17,278 nucleotides of DNA from an uncultured Porphyromonadaceae bacterium (GTDB taxonomy: Bacteria; Bacteroidota; Bacteroidia; Bacteroidales; Muribaculaceae), in NCBI GenBank assembly GCA_947166165.1, contig CAMVDK010000031.1:1-17278 (forward strand), in the 5' to 3' direction. Shown one piece after another: positions 7,685-16,321 of the stretch. Below the pieces are notes generated by a model. The model made no database searches and was not told the origin of the DNA. It worked only from the letters and a program-made list of their open reading frames with translations. The position numbers and the translations under genes are program-made. Position 1 is the first letter of the stretch. Each line of letters starts with the position of its first letter.

Positions 7685-10600
7685 TCATTGTGCTGCGGCG
7701 TGCAGCGGGTCGATGACCACGATGTCGTTGATGGCTGTGCCGCCGTGGGTGCTGCCCGAGCGGTAGCTGCCGTAGTACTTATACAGTCCGGCTGGCACGC
7801 GGCGGCCGGTTGCGTCGGTCAGGTCCCAGCTCACGGGGAACTGGTTGGTGGTGGTGGTCCACACCAGCCGTCCTTGCGCGTCGGTCACCTTGAGGGCCAC
7901 CTCGGGTGTGGTGCCCAGGTCGTTGCGCGCTATGTTGATGGTGGCGTGGTGGCTGGCGGGACGCTCGGCCACATCGAGTGCGAGGCCGTCGATGTTGCCC
8001 ACCACAAAGGTGATGGTCTGCTGGGCCTCGTTGCCGCACATGTCCTGCATGCGGAAGGTGAGGCTGTGGCGGCCCGGGGTGAGGCCGTAGAGCGGGAAGG
8101 CGATGTCCATCTGCCGGCCGCCGTCGCTGCAGCGGGCGTAGTCCTTCACGGTGTAGAAGGTCGACTTGTTCACGTCGAGCGTCAGGCGCATCGTGGCTCC
8201 GGGCACGTTGTGCTGGATGTTCAGGCCGTTGTCGTCGGTCACGTGCACATAGAGCATGGCCGTCGAAGCCACGGTGGCGTCTTGGGCGAAGGTCGTGGCG
8301 TCGTTCAGATACATGCTCTCGATCACTGGTGCGGTGTCGTCGTCCACCAGCTGGCTGCCCTCGTCGGGGGTCAGCGTCAGCTGCAGCGACTCGAAGGTGC
8401 CGTTCACCATGTGGGTGGTGCCGCTCTTGTGGGCATACACCGCCAGGGCCATGCCGCTGTCGGTCGACACTTGCTCGTTGCGGGGCACGATGAGCTCGCC
8501 CACGAAGTGTCCGGCGGTCACCGTGCCGTGCACCTGTGCCAGCAGCGGGCGCTCGTGGTAGATTTTGCGTGTCTCATACCACAGACCCACGCTGCTCTGG
8601 TAGCTGGTGTGGTAGCGCTTGGCGCCGTAGAGGGTGAGGATGGCCTCGCCGTCGAAGCTGGTGTCGGTGCCGTCGAGGGTGGGGGTGAGCACGTCGGCCT
8701 CCACCACCACGCGTTGCAAGGGCGCCACGGCGATGCTGTCGGTGCCCACCGTCGTGCCGTTCACACGCGTGATGCTGAACAGCGGGCGAGGGTAGTTCAC
8801 CTTCAGGGCCGGGTCGCCAAGCAGCAGGAACGACATCTTGTTGTGGTCGGTGATGGTGCTGCCGAACGACTGCTTCGTCTTCATGTACACCTCGCCTAGA
8901 GTGGGCATGGCGCCGGAGGCGCCGGCCGAGAAGAGCTGGTTGACAAAGGCGCGGTTGAGCGCGTCGTTGTTCTCCGACACCACGTCGCGGGCAGAGGTGA
9001 GCAGCGCGATGGCTCCGCCGTTGCGCTCGTGGAGCATGGCTTCGGCGATGCCGATGCTGTTGGCGTCGAAGCGGGCCACGTTGCAGCACGCGGTGCTCAC
9101 GATGGGCCAGCGGTTATAGTGGTTGGAACGCACGTCGGTGGTGCGCCACAGCTTGCTGCTGCCCGAGAACACCGACCCGCCGGCATGACCCACATAGGTC
9201 ATGAAATACTGGCCGGCGTTCAGGTTCTCGATGATGTGGCGGCGGCCCTCGGTGCACGAGCGGTTGAGCACGTTGGTCTCCAGGGTCTCGTCGTTGCTGC
9301 GCGGGAAGAATTCCACATAGGTCTTGTTGGTGTGGAGGCCGGTGTTCAGGTTGCTCTCCAGCAGGTTGCTGATGCCTTCGGTCTGGAAGCAGTGCAGGCC
9401 TTCGTCGGCCTCGTCGGCGAGCAGCAGCGCGTTGTTGCGCCACACGCCATAGTCGGGGCATGTGACATATTCCACAATCTTGTCCACATCGCTCTTGGCC
9501 TCGGCCCCGCTGTGGGCGGTGATGCGGCCCACGCCTATACGCAGCAGCTCGCGCGAGGGCTGGATGCCGGTGTTGTCGTCGAGAATGCCGAAGAAGTCGT
9601 CGGAGGGGTAGCTGGCCGACTCGCAGTAGCTCACCGTGGTCTCGAAGGTGATCAGACTGTTGGGGCGCGTGAAGGTGAGCTGGCGGTTGTCGTAGGTGCC
9701 GGGGCCGAACATCAGCAGGTTCTTGAATTTGCCCGGGTCGCGGTCGTAGAGCATCTTGCACAACAGGCGCACGGCCATGGCGTCGGGCGTGCCCGACGAG
9801 AACTCGTTGAACACCCACTGCTGGTCGACCACGGCCACGTTCATGCCGTCGTACTCGGTGTGCAGCAGTGCCAGGCGCTGCGCCTGCTCCAGATAGGCCG
9901 TGGGAGCCACGATGAGCATGTCGGGCACCGCCATGCCGTGCAGGTTCTGCGGCGCCACCTCGTCGTGGCCGGCAATCTTGAGCTGCTCGCGGGCGGGGTC
10001 GAAGGCCACAAACCGGGCCACCGAAGCCTGACAGCCTATGGCCACGGCCGCCGTCGTGTCGCTCATCGTGCTGTGGTAGCACACCGGGGTCTGCGCGTTG
10101 GTCACGTCCCACACCAGCGTCTGCGCCGGGCAGCCGGGCATGGCCACCACCTGGTTCGACTTCAGGTCGCTGTACCACATCTCGAATTGAGGCTCAGTGG
10201 CACTGGCAAAGGTGTTGGTGCGCAGGTAGGTGATCAGGGCGTAGTCGAGCCGCGCCAGATTGATGGTGGTGCCGGCATTGGGCAGCACCTTGAGGCGGAA
10301 CTCGCCGCTGGTGGGCAGCTCGCTCAGGTCGACCACCTTGTGTGGCATGATTTCCTTATAGCGTTCGAGCTGGTCGGTGTTGAGGGGAAACACGCCGCTC
10401 TTCGACAGGTCGAAGTTCACCTGGTTCACCACGTCGTTGACCACGATGTTGCCCACTAGATAGGCCTTCCAGCCGTTGTGGGCCACGGCACATCTGGCCG
10501 CCACCGTGATGGAGGGGCTTGCCACCATGGGCAGCTCGAAGGGGATGTCGAGCTCGCTGTGGGTCATGTCTTCGCCGAGCAGGTCTTTGCCGGTGTGGCT

Positions 10601-11146
10601 CACCGAGCACAGCTCGCGCTCGTGATACCAGTAGTTGTAGCTCTCGCTGAGCCAGTTGCTGGCCGTTCCGGCGCCGGGGGTCGACTCCTGCACGCGCAGT
10701 GGCGACGACTCCTCGGTCAGGAAGTAGTAGCCCTTGGTGGAATAGGCGTTCAGCTCGCGGCTGAAGGCCAGCAGCTCGCTGCTGTTGTTGGTGTTGAGCG
10801 ACATGTTGAGCGCTCCCTTGCCGTAGAAGTAGAGCTTTCCGTTGGCCATCATCGTGGCCACGGGCTGCAAGTCGTCGATGGCGCTGCCGTCGAGCACCTC
10901 GCTCAGCATGTGGCCGCCCTGGCCATAGACGGCCACGCGGGTCGGGTCGGCGAATCCCATTGCCGACAGCTCGTCGGCCGTGAGTTCGTACACGCCACTG
11001 GCATCTACCGCGATGCGCACCCAGTGGCCGCTGCTCAGCCGCGACTGCTGCGCGAACGTCGATGCAGGCAGGGCCTCCGCCGGCTGTGTGGCGGCGAGGC
11101 TCAGGGCGGCCAGGGCCAGGATTCTTGTCAGTGTTTTTTTATGCAT
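7685..11146 (-). CDS. C25-family cysteine peptidase, PorU-like (divergent copy 2)
   Basis: This 1153-residue protein has the same layout as its downstream neighbour: signal peptide (about residues 1-25, cleavage near AEA/LPAS), an N-terminal beta region with VAVYGQGGHMLSEVL, a C25 domain (about 405-785), then Ig-like and FlgD-type C-terminal domains. Catalytic residues are H654 in YVGHAGGS and C688 in STACCNVARFD. The two divergent copies share long stretches (WVRIAVD, GTAIDDLQ/GSAIDDLQ, FNEFSSGT-DAM, GIAE) that differ in the 11843-15349 copy. They therefore look like a later duplication within one branch. It lies 61 bases after the FAH-like gene and 62 bases before copy 1, with no terminator in between, so co-transcription is likely. 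Both catalytic residues are present, so it should be active. Whether it cleaves sorting domains, as PorU does, or another target cannot be told from sequence. Confidence 0.88.
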   Translation of the reverse strand: MHKKTLTRILALAALSLAATQPAEALPASTFAQQSRLSSGHWVRIAVDASGVYELTADELSAMGFADPTRVAVYGQGGHMLSEVLDGSAIDDLQPVATMMANGKLYFYGKGALNMSLNTNNSSELLAFSRELNAYSTKGYYFLTEESSPLRVQESTPGAGTASNWLSESYNYWYHERELCSVSHTGKDLLGEDMTHSELDIPFELPMVASPSITVAARCAVAHNGWKAYLVGNIVVNDVVNQVNFDLSKSGVFPLNTDQLERYKEIMPHKVVDLSELPTSGEFRLKVLPNAGTTINLARLDYALITYLRTNTFASATEPQFEMWYSDLKSNQVVAMPGCPAQTLVWDVTNAQTPVCYHSTMSDTTAAVAIGCQASVARFVAFDPAREQLKIAGHDEVAPQNLHGMAVPDMLIVAPTAYLEQAQRLALLHTEYDGMNVAVVDQQWVFNEFSSGTPDAMAVRLLCKMLYDRDPGKFKNLLMFGPGTYDNRQLTFTRPNSLITFETTVSYCESASYPSDDFFGILDDNTGIQPSRELLRIGVGRITAHSGAEAKSDVDKIVEYVTCPDYGVWRNNALLLADEADEGLHCFQTEGISNLLESNLNTGLHTNKTYVEFFPRSNDETLETNVLNRSCTEGRRHIIENLNAGQYFMTYVGHAGGSVFSGSSKLWRTTDVRSNHYNRWPIVSTACCNVARFDANSIGIAEAMLHERNGGAIALLTSARDVVSENNDALNRAFVNQLFSAGASGAMPTLGEVYMKTKQSFGSTITDHNKMSFLLLGDPALKVNYPRPLFSITRVNGTTVGTDSIAVAPLQRVVVEADVLTPTLDGTDTSFDGEAILTLYGAKRYHTSYQSSVGLWYETRKIYHERPLLAQVHGTVTAGHFVGELIVPRNEQVSTDSGMALAVYAHKSGTTHMVNGTFESLQLTLTPDEGSQLVDDDTAPVIESMYLNDATTFAQDATVASTAMLYVHVTDDNGLNIQHNVPGATMRLTLDVNKSTFYTVKDYARCSDGGRQMDIAFPLYGLTPGRHSLTFRMQDMCGNEAQQTITFVVGNIDGLALDVAERPASHHATINIARNDLGTTPEVALKVTDAQGRLVWTTTTNQFPVSWDLTDATGRRVPAGLYKYYGSYRSGSTHGGTAINDIVVIDPLHAAAQ

Positions 11147-11207
11147 AGTGTTCCATCGTTTTTGTCGTCGTCAGTTCTCTTGTTGCATCATCCTCGCGGC
11201 GGCTGCG

Positions 11208-11756
11208 TCACTTGAGGCGTATGGTGAGCACCTCGCGTCCGTTGAGCAGTCCGCCAAGCGTCATTCCGCCACGGGCTTCCACGCTCTCGCCGCCCATTGC
11301 GAGCAGCAGGTCGCCCGTCTTGAGCGTCATGTACTCGCTGGCCTGGGCAATGGCGCGGTTCACAGCGTTGAAGGCGTCTTCGCCGCCGGTGAGTGCCCAA
11401 GTGCGGATGCCGTCGGTGGCCTCGGCGTGCAGCGACTGCTGCGCTGCTGCGCCGGTCATCGGCACCCATTCGCCGCAGGCCACGGCTCCGTCAAAGCAGC
11501 GGCAGAGCGGGTCGTTGCCACACGCGGCGGGCGTGGTCACGAAGGCCACGCTGGCGGCGTCCCAGTAGCGGGGTGCGAAACGCGCCTGCACGCTCTTGCC
11601 TTGGCGCGCTATGCGCACGGCAATGCCGGCGCGGCTCGCGAGCGGTTGCAGCTCCTCGGGCAGGAACACGGGGCGGTCGGTGTGCACCAGGCATGAGTCG
11701 GCATACAGCTGTGCCGTTTCGGCTTCGTGCTCGGGGGCAAATACGAGTATTTTCAT
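11208..11756 (-). CDS. Fumarylacetoacetate-hydrolase-like protein, probably catalytically degenerate
   Basis: This 182-residue cytoplasmic protein follows the collinear pattern of the short FAH-family proteins of Bacteroidales. It opens MKILVFAPEH, then PVFLPEELQPLA, VRIARQGKSVQARFAPRYWD (about 48-67), CFDGAVACGEWVP (about 85-97), a helix AVNRAIAQASEYM, and the family hallmark TLKTGDLLL (about 142-150), ending LLNGREVLTIRLK. FAH-family enzymes hydrolyse or decarboxylate acylpyruvates and need acidic metal ligands: a Y-x-x-E-x-E strand and a D in FTARD. Here those places read GIAVRIARQG and VAFVTTPAACG, with no acidic residues, so activity is doubtful. It sits between the canonical and divergent PorU-like genes, with its own promoter candidate and 61 bases before copy 2. 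No signal peptide is seen. The comparison uses remembered family members; the fold call is fairly firm, the loss of function is inference. Confidence 0.7.
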   Translation of the reverse strand: MKILVFAPEHEAETAQLYADSCLVHTDRPVFLPEELQPLASRAGIAVRIARQGKSVQARFAPRYWDAASVAFVTTPAACGNDPLCRCFDGAVACGEWVPMTGAAAQQSLHAEATDGIRTWALTGGEDAFNAVNRAIAQASEYMTLKTGDLLLAMGGESVEARGGMTLGGLLNGREVLTIRLK

Positions 11757-11809
11757 CGGCTCGCGGGGTTACGTGCCGCTGTCCACGGTGCAACGTGGCT
11801 TTTAGCGGG

Positions 11810-11841
11810 CAAATTTACGATATTTTTTTCAACGACACAAC
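11810..11841 (-). promoter_or_regulatory. Promoter candidate for the FAH-like gene and the two divergent PorU copies
   Basis: On the minus strand GTTG (11838-11841), a 20-base spacer and TAAATTTG (11810-11817) fit the Bacteroidota promoter with one mismatch in the -33 box. It lies in the 86-base gap and its -33 box abuts the stop codon of the upstream PorU gene. Transcription would begin near 11803, about 47 bases before the ATG. It would let the three downstream genes be expressed apart from the first PorU gene. Confidence 0.55.
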
Positions 11842-11842
11842 A

Positions 11843-14800
11843 TTATTCGTCGCCAACAGCGATTTTTTTTGCTTTCGACGATTCATACTCGCCGTTGCTC
11901 GAGGTGAGCGTGGCGCGGTAGATGTAGATGCCGCGTTGCACACGTCCGCCGCCTGAGCGCGTCAGGTCCCAGGTGATGGGGAACGACATGAACTGCGTGC
12001 TCTTGCCGCTCTGCGTGGTGCTCCACACGGGGCGGCCCAGCAGGTCGTACACGTCGATGGTCACTTTCACCACCGCCTCCGGACGGTCGTGCTCCACATA
12101 GAAGGTGGTGCCGGAGTAGGCCGGGTTGGGCGTGGCGTGCACGTCGACCACCTCCGGGCGCAGCCCCGGCGACACGTTGAAGTGGATGGTCTGCTCGCTC
12201 ATGTTGCGGTGCACGTCCCACACGCGCAGCCGCAGGCTGTGCTCGCCGGCGCTCAGCTCGTTGAGCGGGAACTGGATGGTGCCCATGGTGCCGATGCTGG
12301 TCTGCTGCGGCGTGTAGTAGCCCGCCAGGTTGTTGTAGCTCACCTTGTTGTCGAGCAGCAGCGTGATGTCGTGGCCGATGCCGGCCGTCGAGAAGTTCAC
12401 ACCGCTTTCGTCGCTGATGCTCGCCAGCACGATGGGCGACTCGTTGACCGCGTCGCCCTCGGCAAAGGCGCTCGAGTTCAGGCCGAAGAAGCTGATGAGC
12501 GGGCCTTCGGTGTCGGGGGCCGACGTGTCGTCGTAGCCGTAGATGTAGAAGTCGTCGCAGCTGCCGCTGGCCTCCAGCGAGTTGGTCTCGTCGTAGGCAT
12601 ACAGGTTGAGCAGCGCGGGACTGAAGTTCTCGTAGGTGCCCAGCACTTCCGACGGGATGGTGATGCGGATGCTGAATTCGCCGCCTTGCACCGTGTCGGC
12701 AGTGAGCGCCAGGCGGTTGGTGCGGTCGAGGTAGGTGAACTCGACGCCCTTGCCGCTCGTGCCCGAGCTGCTCGAACTGCCCGAGCTGTAGCCGTGGGTG
12801 GTGACCGACTGCTCGCTGTCGTAGAGCGTGGAGCGGATGGTGCCGTTGAATTGCGGCAGCTTGTTGCCCGAGTAGTCGGCGATGTGGCCCTTGAAGGTCA
12901 CCGACTGGCAGCCCTGGAGCACCGGCAGGTTGCCGGAGTCGATGGCTTTGCCGTTGATGCTCTCCACCACCACTCGGTGGCTGGGCTGGCTTATGCGCAG
13001 CGCGGGGTCGCCAAGCAGCGTGTAGCACATCTTGTTGGTCGTCGCGTCGCGTCCCGACTCCAGCACATCGTTCTTGGCCAGGCGCAGAATCTCGCCGATG
13101 GGCTTCGTGAGGCCGTTGGCGTCGCGTGCGAAGGCGTATTTGGCCACGGCGTTGTTCAAGTGGCCGTTGTAGCTGATAATCACCTCGCGGGTGGCCGAGA
13201 TGCTGGCTATGGTGCCGCCGCGCGGGTTGAGCACCATGTTCTCGGCTCCGCTCTCGGTGGGGGAGTCGTATTTGGCAAAGCTGCACGTGGCGGCATAGAG
13301 CACCGGCAGGTGGCTGTAGTACAGGTTGTCGGTGATGTCGGTGCGGCGGAGCATGCCTTCCGAGCCCCAGTTGTTGGGACTGGCGTGGCCGGTGTAGTTC
13401 CACCAGGCCACTCCCTCTTTCAATCGGTTGAGCATCATTGCCTTGGCCTCGGGGTAGGTGCGGGTGCCGGCAACGGTCATCTCGGGGAAGGCGTCGATGA
13501 ACACATGGTTGAACACCATCGACTCGCCGCCGTTCTCGCGCATGGTGGTGATCACCTGCTCGGCTTGCTGCATGTGGGTGCCCGCGTCCATGTCGTCGGC
13601 CACGTTGAGCGACTGGTTTTTCCATGTGCCGTAGTCGTTGGTGCTCATGTAGGCGATGGCCTTGTCGACCATCGTACGCGCCTCGTCGGGGGTGCTCACC
13701 GGGAAGCGCCCCACCGATATGCTCAGCGGATAGGACTGGAAGTCGGGGCCGCTGTCGTCGCCGAGGATGGCCAGCGGGTCGTCGCTCACCATCGACTTGT
13801 ATTCGTGCGAGTAACTGTCGATGCTCTGCCACGTGAGCAGCGTCGACTTTTTCATGTTGGTGATTTCGCTCACCAAGCCGCGGTTGTCGTAGGTGCCGTC
13901 GCCCATCATCAGCAGGTGCTGCAGGTGGTGGCCGCCGGCGTCGGTGCCGCGGTCGTAGAACATCTTGCACATCATTCGGGTGGCCAGCACGTCGGGGGTG
14001 CCCGACGAGAACTCGTTGAACACATACGGCTCCTCCACCACGAGCACGCGCATGCTGTCGGTCTGCTCGTGGAAGCGGGCCAGGCGCTTGGCCTGGTCGC
14101 GGTGCAGGTGGGTGGTCACGATGATCATGTCGGGGGTGGGCTCGCCGTGCAGGTTCTGGTTGCTCACCGGGTCGGCCGTTCCCACGTGGGGGTGGTCGCT
14201 GTTGGCGTTGAAGGCCACATACTCCCTGTGGCCGCCGGCTATGGGGCTGAAAGTCAACTCGCTGCCTTCGAGCGTGGTGAGCATCTCAACGGGGGCGTAG
14301 GGCACGGTGACGTCCCACACGCGCGTGTCCTCGTTGGCGCCGCTCACCACATAGCAGATGTCGGTGCCCGTGTCGGCGCCGCTGCCGAACAGCAGCTCAT
14401 TCAAGCCCTGCATGTTCAGGTGTCGCTCGTAATTCACCGTGGCGAAGTCGAAGCGCGCATAGTTCATCGACCCCGAGCAGTTCACGTTCACGCCCAGGTC
14501 GAGCGCCGAGGTGTCGCGCAGCGTGAAGCGCTTCACCGTGCCGAAGTTACTGATGGTGCGCAGGCGGTCGTTGCGGGTGGACGCGAAAAAGCCGTAGATG
14601 TAGTTCTCGTTGGGGCGGATGGTCTCATTGTTGGTGCGTGGCAGTGTGGTGCCGTTGCTGGTGAAGGTGACCTCGCATTGGCCTTGCGTCACCTTCACGC
14701 CCACCTGGGCGTTGACGCTCACCTGGCTGCCGTTCACGATGCCCGGCAGGGCGAACTTGAAGTGCGACTGCTGCGTCAGGTCCTCGCCGAGCATGTTGCG

Positions 14801-15349
14801 GCCGGTCTGGCCGGGGTTCACCAGCTCCTCCTCGTGGAACAGGCGCTCGGTGAACGTCGTCACGCGTTCGCCGCTCGGCGTGACAGTCGATTTCATGATT
14901 TCTTTGTCGGCCAGCGAGTCCTTCTCGCACACCAGGTAGTAGCCCAGCTTGGAGTAGGGGTGCAGGGTGTGCTGGAAGGTCATGCTGTCGGAGGGCGCCC
15001 ACGTCGTAGGCCCCTGCGCGTAGAACACGATGCGGTTGCCCACACGCACGAAGGGCACCTCGGGCAGGTCGTCGGCCATGTCCTCGGTCAGCTTCTCGCT
15101 CAGCGCCGCGCCGCCGGCGCCGAACACGTGGATGCGGCTCAGGTCGCGCAGGCCGGCGTGCTCCAGTTCGGCGAGTGTGATGCTGTGCATGCCGCTGTGG
15201 TCGACAGCAACCTTCGCCCAGGCGTCGTCCGACAGGCGCGAGCTGTCGGCATAGTGGCTCGTCGGGAAGGCCAGGGCTTGCAGGCAGCCCATTGCCAGCA
15301 GGGCCGCCATCGCCATGCGGCCTATCGAGAGTGTTTTTTCAGTTTTCAT
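11843..15349 (-). CDS. porU: Type IX secretion system sortase PorU (canonical copy)
   Basis: This 1168-residue protein is the best candidate for the true T9SS sortase. PorU acts on the outer surface, removes C-terminal sorting domains from cargo and joins the cargo to anionic lipopolysaccharide. A signal peptide covers about residues 1-27 (cleavage near QALA/FPTS). The N-terminal beta region has IHVFGAGGAALSE. The C25 domain spans about 405-785, with DMIIVTTHLHRDQAKRLA at its start, H655 in NYTGHASPNNW and C689 in AATCSFAKYD, 34 residues apart as in the neighbours. The following SGAE and NPRGGTIASISATREV are typical of PorU. A Ser-rich linker (SGSSSSSGTSG) lies near residue 860, and the C-terminus is a FlgD-like beta domain (DLLGRPVWSTT, ITWDLTRSGGG). 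It is the first gene of the array, divergent from truA across 188 bases. No good promoter is seen directly upstream, only a weak TAGATTAG at 15369-15376. Confidence 0.92.
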   Translation of the reverse strand: MKTEKTLSIGRMAMAALLAMGCLQALAFPTSHYADSSRLSDDAWAKVAVDHSGMHSITLAELEHAGLRDLSRIHVFGAGGAALSEKLTEDMADDLPEVPFVRVGNRIVFYAQGPTTWAPSDSMTFQHTLHPYSKLGYYLVCEKDSLADKEIMKSTVTPSGERVTTFTERLFHEEELVNPGQTGRNMLGEDLTQQSHFKFALPGIVNGSQVSVNAQVGVKVTQGQCEVTFTSNGTTLPRTNNETIRPNENYIYGFFASTRNDRLRTISNFGTVKRFTLRDTSALDLGVNVNCSGSMNYARFDFATVNYERHLNMQGLNELLFGSGADTGTDICYVVSGANEDTRVWDVTVPYAPVEMLTTLEGSELTFSPIAGGHREYVAFNANSDHPHVGTADPVSNQNLHGEPTPDMIIVTTHLHRDQAKRLARFHEQTDSMRVLVVEEPYVFNEFSSGTPDVLATRMMCKMFYDRGTDAGGHHLQHLLMMGDGTYDNRGLVSEITNMKKSTLLTWQSIDSYSHEYKSMVSDDPLAILGDDSGPDFQSYPLSISVGRFPVSTPDEARTMVDKAIAYMSTNDYGTWKNQSLNVADDMDAGTHMQQAEQVITTMRENGGESMVFNHVFIDAFPEMTVAGTRTYPEAKAMMLNRLKEGVAWWNYTGHASPNNWGSEGMLRRTDITDNLYYSHLPVLYAATCSFAKYDSPTESGAENMVLNPRGGTIASISATREVIISYNGHLNNAVAKYAFARDANGLTKPIGEILRLAKNDVLESGRDATTNKMCYTLLGDPALRISQPSHRVVVESINGKAIDSGNLPVLQGCQSVTFKGHIADYSGNKLPQFNGTIRSTLYDSEQSVTTHGYSSGSSSSSGTSGKGVEFTYLDRTNRLALTADTVQGGEFSIRITIPSEVLGTYENFSPALLNLYAYDETNSLEASGSCDDFYIYGYDDTSAPDTEGPLISFFGLNSSAFAEGDAVNESPIVLASISDESGVNFSTAGIGHDITLLLDNKVSYNNLAGYYTPQQTSIGTMGTIQFPLNELSAGEHSLRLRVWDVHRNMSEQTIHFNVSPGLRPEVVDVHATPNPAYSGTTFYVEHDRPEAVVKVTIDVYDLLGRPVWSTTQSGKSTQFMSFPITWDLTRSGGGRVQRGIYIYRATLTSSNGEYESSKAKKIAVGDE

Positions 15350-15470
15350 TCGTATGCATACTTTCTTTCTAATCTATTAACGGCAGCCGGGCCGCTTTAT
15401 TGTGCTGTCCGTTCGCGCCGCCTCGCTGCAGCCCTGTAGCCACGCCGCCGGCGGGCCAAGGGCGGAGCGG

Positions 15471-15502
15471 TTTGGCCGATTGCGTTTTTTTTACTAATTT
15501 CG
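15471..15502 (+). promoter_or_regulatory. Promoter candidate for truA
   Basis: TTTG (15471-15474), a 20-base spacer and TAATTTCG (15495-15502) match the Bacteroidota promoter, with one mismatch in the -7 element (TTCG for TTTG). Transcription would begin near 15508, about 30 bases before the truA ATG. A T-rich run precedes the -7 element, as is usual. Confidence 0.6.
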
Positions 15503-15537
15503 CACGCCGTTTTACGTTTCAACACCCAAAATCCACC

Positions 15538-16281
15538 ATGCGTTACTTCATGCGATTGAGCTACCGGGGCGCTGCCTACTGCGGATGGCAGATCCAGCCT
15601 CACGACCCCAGCGTGCAGCAAACCATTGAGCAGGCCCTCGCCACCCTGCTGCGGTGCCCCACACCGCTCACCGGCGCCGGGCGCACCGACACCGGCGTTA
15701 ACGCTGCCATGATGATGGCGCATTTCGACGCCGAGCGCCCCATAGCCGACCTGCCGCTGTTCGTCCACAGCCTCAACGGCATCCTGCCGCGCGACATCGC
15801 CGTGTACGCCCTCATGCCCGTCCACGACGACGCTCACGCGCGGTTCGACGCCACAAGCCGCACCTATAAGTATTTCACCCACACCGCCAAGTCACCCTTC
15901 CTCTACCCGCTCAGCTGGCAGTGCCGCCCCGGGCTCGACTACCCGCTCATGAACCAGGCCGCCGCGCGGCTGCTCCAGGTGGACGACTTCACCAGCTTCA
16001 GCAAACTCCACACCGACGTCAAGACCAACCGCTGCCGGGTCACCCACGCCGCTTGGAGCCGCGAGGGCGAGCAATGGGTGTTCACCATCACCGCCGACCG
16101 CTTCCTGCGCAACATGGTGCGGGCCGTGGTCGGAACGCTCGTCGACGTGGGCAACCACAAAATCACCATTCAACGTTTCGACGAAATCGTCGCTCAGCGC
16201 GACCGCTCCCAGGCCGGCACCTCCATGCCTGGCCACGGCCTCTTCCTCTGGAACATCACCTATCCCTACCCCGTCCCCTAA
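15538..16281 (+). CDS. truA: tRNA pseudouridine(38-40) synthase TruA
   Basis: This 247-residue enzyme converts uridines 38-40 in the tRNA anticodon arm to pseudouridine. It begins MRYFMRLSYRGAAYCGWQIQ, the TruA N-terminus. The catalytic aspartate is D51 in GAGRTDTGVNA. Later motifs include DATSRTYKYF, DFTSFSK and FLRNMVRAVVGTLVDVG, the usual TruA C-terminal signature. Length is normal. The start was placed at the ATG before CGTTACTTC because it gives the conserved N-terminus; an earlier in-frame ATG near 15400 adds unrelated sequence and lies upstream of the promoter. The gene is divergent from porU and convergent with pnp. Its stop codon overlaps the first arm of its own terminator. Confidence 0.96.
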   Translation: MRYFMRLSYRGAAYCGWQIQPHDPSVQQTIEQALATLLRCPTPLTGAGRTDTGVNAAMMMAHFDAERPIADLPLFVHSLNGILPRDIAVYALMPVHDDAHARFDATSRTYKYFTHTAKSPFLYPLSWQCRPGLDYPLMNQAAARLLQVDDFTSFSKLHTDVKTNRCRVTHAAWSREGEQWVFTITADRFLRNMVRAVVGTLVDVGNHKITIQRFDEIVAQRDRSQAGTSMPGHGLFLWNITYPYPVP

Positions 16282-16319
16282 AGCGGGACAGTAACCTCCG
16301 ACCCCATTGTCCCGCTTTT
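16280..16319 (+). terminator. Rho-independent terminator of truA
   Basis: An 11-base perfect inverted repeat (AAAGCGGGACA 16280-16290, TGTCCCGCTTT 16308-16318) ends in TTTT. The left arm includes the last bases of the truA stop codon. The loop is 17 bases. The position directly at the end of the gene makes the assignment firm, though the T-run is short. Confidence 0.75.
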
Positions 16320-16321
16320 GG

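Noticed and set aside
9029..10459. A 476-codon plus-strand open frame antisense to the second PorU-like gene
   Set aside because: Same cause: a shadow of GC-rich coding sequence, with a biased composition and no recognisable domain.
4170..15349. The three PorU-like genes as an artefact of assembly duplication
   Set aside because: The proteins differ throughout, including in active-site motifs and linkers, so they are true diverged paralogues.
15277..15349. Possible lipoprotein signal in canonical PorU (Cys in AMGC)
   Set aside because: The residues before the Cys do not fit a lipobox, and a standard cleavage site (QALA/FPTS) shared with the other copies follows.
12089..15439. A 1116-codon open frame on the plus strand, antisense to porU
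   Set aside because: It is aligned codon on codon with porU and stays open because that gene avoids TTA, CTA and TCA codons. The product is His/Val/Gly/Ala-rich with no signal peptide or known motif, while the minus-strand frame has clear domains and catalytic residues.
15400..15537. Upstream in-frame ATG that would extend truA by 46 codons
   Set aside because: The extension precedes the likely promoter and does not resemble any TruA N-terminus; MRYFMRLSYRG is the conserved start.
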